Shown here: in pieces, positions 58,461 through 64,000 of the stretch | Layout of the letters: each line of letters opens with the position of its first letter | How positions within the stretch are numbered: the first letter of the stretch is position 1 | NCBI GenBank assembly: GCA_963971285.1 | Contig: OZ020248.1 | Location: forward strand, 24,325,873-24,389,872 | Direction: 5' to 3' | DNA from: Astropecten irregularis | Lineage: Eukaryota; Echinodermata; Asteroidea; Paxillosida; Astropectinidae | DNA length: 64,000 nt | Notes under the pieces: model-generated | The model's database searches: none | What the model was told of the DNA's origin: nothing | The model's input: the letters and a program-made list of their open reading frames with translations, nothing else | Translations under genes and position numbers: made by a program

Positions 58461-59965
58461 ATAAAAATCCTTTTCCAAAACATGTAAGATGGATGACGAG
58501 GTCTAGAGTTTGTTCCATCCTTAAACCAGGAGGAACACAAGAAAGGTGGCGGAGTCTGGTTACCTCTTCTTCAGTCTAAAAAGCTAGAAGACACTCCGAC
58601 TCCGACTCTAACCTCCTCCCTGTTTTGCATTCAATTGTGTCTTCTCTTCTCTCTCTAGCAAGCAAGGAGACCCTGACATTTCCAACATTCACAATGCTCC
58701 GTTCTCCGATTTCTCTCGCCCGCATCCTTGTCTGAGTCTTCACATGGATTTTTGTCTTTGGTTGTTTTCATTTGGACTTGTCGAGTTTTACTGGCGTGCG
58801 TGCTGCATGTGTTAAAATCCTAGTAAGGGTGCATTTGTTGTTGTTGTCTTGCTCTAACGCGACTGCATGCCGGAAATGGAATATTCAGAAATCAACCTTT
58901 GCAAACTATTTCGTTTTTTTTATCAGGTTTTTTTTAACTACTTTGAAAGCTTTATGCTAAGCAGTAATGAAAGTTTGGAGAAGATGTGATATGCAATGTG
59001 CGTGTGATCACAAATGTAATACTGTAATAAAAACTTTATGCTAAGTTTATATGAAAATGAATGTTGGACCAAATATGTACTACATGTAAATGATTTTGTT
59101 AATATGACGATGACTGTAAGATCGATGATGTAATAAAATATTACATGTACATGTAGGTCAATGATATCATATGTTAGAATCAATGTTAGGCCAGAGACAG
59201 TACATGTACACGTGTATGTATGTACCCCGGTATGTGATATGGCAATTGAAAGTTCAACAATAGGCCCTATGGCAATGAATGCTGTAACCAAGATACAACG
59301 TGACATTGAATGTTAGATCAAAGATTACATGTATGTATGCCAGTGAAGGTAGGACCGAGATGTACCACAATATGTTGAGCAGGTCAGTTCAGTTTTTCTT
59401 CTAAGGAAATTGAAACTTCAGAATGCACATCCTCGTGGGTGTTTCATTGTTGGAGGTTCTGCCTATCCGCCTGAACATGTTCCACGTGTTATACACTGAA
59501 CAAACAAACCATGCCCCTATGCGGCTGTCAATTCAGTGAGCTCGTGAAGGAATCAGGTCCTTCTATTCCTGAGTGAACGGCGGGGCAATTAGCGTCAATT
59601 CTTGGCACCTGCGACCCCTAGAGGAGGGGGGAGGGTTCCTGGAAATATTGACGGCCAGAATATGATACTCGTTTTGGGATGGACTGGACTGGATGGACAT
59701 AGGCAGCTGACCATCACGTCAGGGATTCCCGACTCCATCATTATCACTTGACCATCAGCGTGGTTTGACGATGCTTGACTTGAACTGTCTGTCAGTGTCA
59801 GCTAGTGAACTGTTTATCAGAGATGGTAGCAATTAGGAGTCAAGGCTATCCCCTAATTTGTCTAGTGTTTGACATAATTATCCATTAATTATGTCATTTC
59901 TGTAGTCATAGAGGAGTATGCACTCAACCATCCGGGCCCAATTTCACAAAGCACTAAGACTGACC
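58461..59965. other. No gene seen
   Basis: A CTCTCTCTAG|CAAGCAAGG acceptor-like site at about 58660 precedes a short open stretch, but no protein was recognised. A Mite-D-like left end (GGGCCCAATTTCACAAAGCA) occurs at 59934. Confidence 0.4.
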
Positions 59966-60152
59966 TTAAAGGTGCTATCATACTTTGGTATTAAGAAACC
60001 AAAACAGAAATGTTCACAGATTTACCTATAATTTACAGGGTATGAAGATGGTACTGGTAGAAACATACCGTTAAATTCTTTCCGCCTGAAATGGTGTATT
60101 TATCCAGAAATTAGTAAAACAACGACCGACAATCTTTTTGATCTTTTAAAAG
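59966..60152 (-). mobile_element. Mite-A, half copy
   Basis: TTAAAGGTGCTATCATACTT to the central CTTTTTGATCTTTTAAAAG, then unrelated sequence. Confidence 0.85.
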
Positions 60153-60639
60153 TACAGTATTACCCCTTGCCCTACTGTGCCCCCCTATCCTATTAAAAAT
60201 CCAACCACCAACCAGTTATGAAATTTTGTTATAAAGTCTTGCTTGCTCCCCGCATCACCCCGGATATCTGAAAAAACGAAAATGTATCATTGAGTACACA
60301 GCAGTTAATCGTTGCCATGACGACCATTCTTCCTCTTGAAGTGTGATGGACCCAGCCGCATATTGTCCGCGACAGGTCACTTAGTGAGGGCAGGTTGGAA
60401 TATATATGGCCAGGCCAGCCAGTTCGGGGGACGGACGTCCCGAGTGAAAATTACAATTTCTTGGCTGTGCAGTGTATGTGCACGTAGGCAGTGGTGATTA
60501 GTTTGGAGGTGAATGTTGTTAAATTGGCTGGGTCAGTCATGGTGAGGATATTAGTTGAGTCTACTAGGCAGGGTCTACATGTATTTCTACCTCCATGGTA
60601 AGACAGGGCTCTTCACTGAGGGAAGATCATGCCTCCACC

Positions 60640-61900
60640 TGTATCCTCTGGCTATTACCCTAGTAGTGCCCCTGTCTATTAATTGCCTGAGTGTCCCTGA
60701 CTATCACCCTGTGCCTAGCTGGCAATTGCCCTAGTCCCTGACTATATATTGCCCCAGTACCCCTGACTATCACCCTGTGCCTAGCTGGCAATTGCCCTAG
60801 TCCCTGACTATATATTGCCCCAGTACCCCTGGTTATCACCCTACTGCCTAGCTGGCAATTGCCCTTGTGCCCCTGACTATATTGCCCCAGTACCCCTGAC
60901 TATCACCCTAGTGCCTAGCTGGCAATTGCCCTAGTCCCCCTGGCTATTACCAGAATACCCCTGACCATCACCCTTGTGCTCCTGGTTATTGCTCAAGTGC
61001 CACTAACTATCACCCCAGTGCCCCTAACTATCACCCCAGTGCCCCTAACTATCACCCTAGTGCCCCTGACTATCACCCCAGTGCCCCTAACTATCACCCT
61101 AGTGCCCCTGACTATCACCCTAGTGCCCCTAACTATCACCCCAGTGCCCCTAACTATCACCCCAGTGCCCCTAACTATCACCCCAGTGCCCCTAACTATC
61201 ACCCCAGTGCCCCTAACTATCACCCCAGTGCCCCTAACTATCACCCCAGTGCCCCTAACTATCACCCCAGTGCCCCTGACTATCACCCCAGTGCCCCTAA
61301 CTATCACCCCAGTGCCCCTAACTATCACCCTAGTGCCCCTAACTATCACCCCAGTGCCCCTAACTATCACCCCAGTGCCCCTGACTATCACCCCAGTGCC
61401 CCTAACTATCACCCCAGTGCCCCTAACTATCACCCCAGTGCCCCTAACTATCACCCCAGTGCCCCTAACTATCACCCCAGTGCCCCTAACTATCACCCTA
61501 GTGCCCCTGACTATCACCCTAGTGCCCCTAACTATCACCCCAGTGCCCCTAACTATCACCCCAGTGCCTCTAACTATCACCCTAGTGCCCCTGACTATAG
61601 TGCCCTTACTATCACTCTCATGCCCTGACTATCACCCCTAGTTCTAGTGCCCCTGACTATCACCCTAGTGCCCCTAACTATCACCCCAGTGCCCCTAACT
61701 ATCACCCCAGTGCCTCTAACTATCACCCTTAGTGCCCCTGACTATAGTGCCCTTACTATCACTCTCATGCCCTGACTATCACCCCTAGTTCTAGTGTGCC
61801 TGACTATTACCCTAGTGCCCCTGACTATCACCCTCAGTGATGCCTAGTGCCCCTAACTATCACTCTTATGCCCTGACTATCACCCTAGTGTCCCTGACTT
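60640..61900. repeat. 21-bp GCCCCTAACTATCACCCCAGT minisatellite
   Basis: Roughly 50 units; 60976-61600 is nearly regular, the flanks are degenerate, and 61600-61780 contains a larger duplicated block (TAGTGCCCTTACTATCACTC twice). With a 21-bp unit both strands stay open (VPLTITP and GVIVRGT repeats), which explains the long frames without implying a gene. Confidence 0.95.
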
Positions 61901-62929
61901 TTTCTACAAAGCTATTAAAGCGCACAAATCAATACACATGTTATAATTATTGATAAAAAATATAACAGGATAATTGAGAGAGAAAACAAAACAAACGGAG
62001 TAGAATTATGACATGACGTTGTGGAATCTTAGAAAACCTAACCGGCTCCACAGAGGATACGAAAAACAAAATATTTGACCCTTCTCTGAAGCAACCTGAT
62101 TCCTGAACTGCTTAACGCTAAAGCAAACCCACTGGAGTGATTACTTGAGTTTTTCATGCAGTCGACCCTGGAGGGGCGGGGAGGGGGCATTTGTGCCCCC
62201 CCCCCCTCCACTTTTCCCGCTCACAGAATAGTATTTTGGAGAGAGAAGGGGGAAACCAAAGAGGCTATATTGATTTATCGCATACTCACTTCAGTTCGAT
62301 CCCGCCACGCTGGCTGGTTGGCTAGTTTCTCAGCAACGCTGCTAGACCCTGGAACGTAATTGAAAAACTACACAGCAGACATTGTCTAGGAGAAAAGTTG
62401 AGAGATGGGGGATGGGGTGTCAATTACATATTGACATATAGGCAATTTGTTGAGCAGATTCCCGCAGTGAGAATCAATGGCTATGGATCTCCGTATCGTT
62501 CCATCTCCAGCTGAGGGAAACAATAAGACAGTGCAGGAGGAATTAAGCTAAGGGCAGACGCCAAGTTGATGATGTTAAAGTCTGCATTAAGTACAGAGTC
62601 AGTCGAAGAGTGTGTACACACACGTAGCTATTCGTGTGGATCAGCCTGGGTAGTGCCGTGACGTACATGTACGTTTGTTTAGTTTTTTTCATCCACTTAG
62701 CCCGGAATCTTCGCGTTAAAAACCTCAGTGACGTAATTTTGCAATTTTTTGAAAAGATCAGAATCGTAAATAACATGAGGCTGGTCAAACAATTTTGTAA
62801 CAAAGTTTCACTTGACAGAGGTGAGTGACCTCATAATGTTTGTATGGGGCAGTGCCGTGTTTAATAAGTGACGCTAGTCGGGGAGTCGACTCTAGTCTGG
62901 CTTAAGTTACAGTTTCTTGGTATTTCGAC
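61901..62929. other. No gene seen
   Basis: Intergenic; a short poly-C run at 62200 and no recognised repeat. Confidence 0.4.
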
Positions 62930-63259
62930 TTAAAGGTAGTATCATACTTTGGTAGCATACTGAAACAGAAATCTTCACAGATTTACCTTACAGGGTATAA
63001 AGATGATGATGGCAGAAACATACCTATACCGCTAACATTTTACTTCCTGAAATGCTGTATTTATCCAGAAAAGAGTAAAATCAATATTCCAAACTGCCAG
63101 AAACAATTTTTATCTTTTGAAGATCAAAAATAATGGTGAAAAGATTTTAAAAACACTGTGGGCGTTTTTCACTGTTTTCTCCAAAAGTGGGCACCGTATG
63201 GGACTGTAAATTTCACAGATGACTGTTACTGTATCTTATTGATAAGAAGTTACCTTTAA
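62930..63259 (-). mobile_element. Mite-A copy (left of a head-to-head pair)
   Basis: TTAAAGGTAGTATCATACTT to GAAGTTACCTTTAA. Confidence 0.85.
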
Positions 63260-63620
63260 AGGTAATATCATACTTTGGTTTTTGTCAAAGAAATACAGAT
63301 TCGTGGGCAAAAATATCAAGGAAGATACAGTAAAAGTAATCTGCGAAAATTTCAGTCCCATACGTTGCCCACTTTTTGAGAAAACAGCGAAAAACGGCCA
63401 CAGTATTTCTGAAGTGTTTTCTCTTTTATTTTTGATCTTTTAAAAGATCAAAAAGATTTTTGGTCGTTGTTTGACTAATTTCTGGATAAATACACCATTT
63501 CAGGCTGAAAAATTATAACGGTAGGTTTCTATCAGCACCATCTTCATACCCTGAAAGTTATACGTACATCTGTGAACATTTCTATTTTGGTCTCTTACCA
63601 AAGTATGATACTACCTTTAA
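63256..63620 (+). mobile_element. Mite-A copy (right of the pair), complete
   Basis: TTAAAGGTAATATCATACTT to GTATGATACTACCTTTAA. It shares the TTAA at 63256-63259 with the previous copy. Confidence 0.9.
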
Positions 63621-64000
63621 GTCACTTTGAACAAATGACTCGACTCAACATTAGTATAATAGAGCCACTGACTAAACAAGTAGTCTAGTCGCAGAAAACT
63701 GGGAACTCGTTCTGAAAACAACAACAACAACAATCCCTCTTTAACTTTCGATTCATTAAAAATCCCTGTTCTACTTAAGAGCTTTAATTGTTTATTATTA
63801 TTTAGGGGCGGGGATTGGAGGGGGGAGGTTGCAGGTTATTGTGTCGAAAAGAAAAGGCAATAATGAGCGATGGCGGAAACGTGCTTCGGAGACAAACTGA
63901 AAATGTCAACAGTTCACATTGACGTAGTTTCATGTAGTTCCCATCCTTGAATTTCCTATTACACACACAGCTGCATGCATGAATGCGCTATGTATGAACA
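63621..64000. other. No gene seen
   Basis: A short ACAACAACAACAA run at 63718; otherwise nothing. Confidence 0.4.

Noticed and set aside
60976-61641. A 221-codon frame of VPLTITP repeats and its minus-strand partner
   Set aside because: By-product of a 21-bp minisatellite; no unique sequence, no splice context.

Overview
This is a eukaryotic (animal) genomic window: AT-rich, intron-rich, with GT-AG exons separated by kilobases of repeats. The one complete gene, EXOC7 (Exo70), has the animal exon/intron style, and the repeat landscape (tRNA-derived SINEs, many short inverted-repeat elements, frequent ACATGTACATGT) suggests a marine invertebrate deuterostome, most likely an echinoderm. That assignment is inference; no species can be named from the sequence alone.

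Layout. 1-11.9 kb: repeats with no convincing gene, apart from a possible minus-strand promoter near 6.1 kb. 11,947-12,064 (minus): one exon of the selenoprotein methionine-R-sulfoxide reductase B1 (MSRB1), with an in-frame TGA at the selenocysteine position. 12,692-12,891: an assembly gap of exactly 200 N. 12,892-13,150 (plus): the last coding exon of a sulfotransferase-like protein, cut by the gap. 15,383-45,175 (plus): EXOC7, read here as 22 coding exons giving 690 residues in one consistent frame, with a candidate extra exon at 31,786-31,848 that repeats part of exon 20. 45.2-64 kb: no confident host gene; instead minisatellites, many copies of one short mobile element, and a 3.27-kb inverted-repeat transposon (54,114-57,386) that carries CAAGCTTG arrays and a broken gag-like (DUF1759, BEL/Pao type) fragment.

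Repeats dominate. The main family, called Mite-A here, is about 360-370 bp, ends in TTAA/AGGTAGTATCATACTTTGGT and occurs roughly 20 times in either orientation. Other families include Fold-C (inverted repeat with a GAAACGTCAGGC motif), Mite-D (ends GGGGCCAATTTCATAAA), a tRNA-derived SINE, a hAT-type element with a perfect 8-bp target duplication, and a 1.94-kb foldback element in EXOC7 intron 1 with a small Harbinger-like element nested in one arm. Several nested insertions can be proved by empty-site comparison inside the window.

The genes do not form a functional unit. EXOC7 acts in exocytic vesicle tethering, MSRB1 in protein repair, and the sulfotransferase-like protein has an unknown substrate. 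Exon calls rest on translation, splice sites, phase continuity and remembered family sequence; no database search was run.
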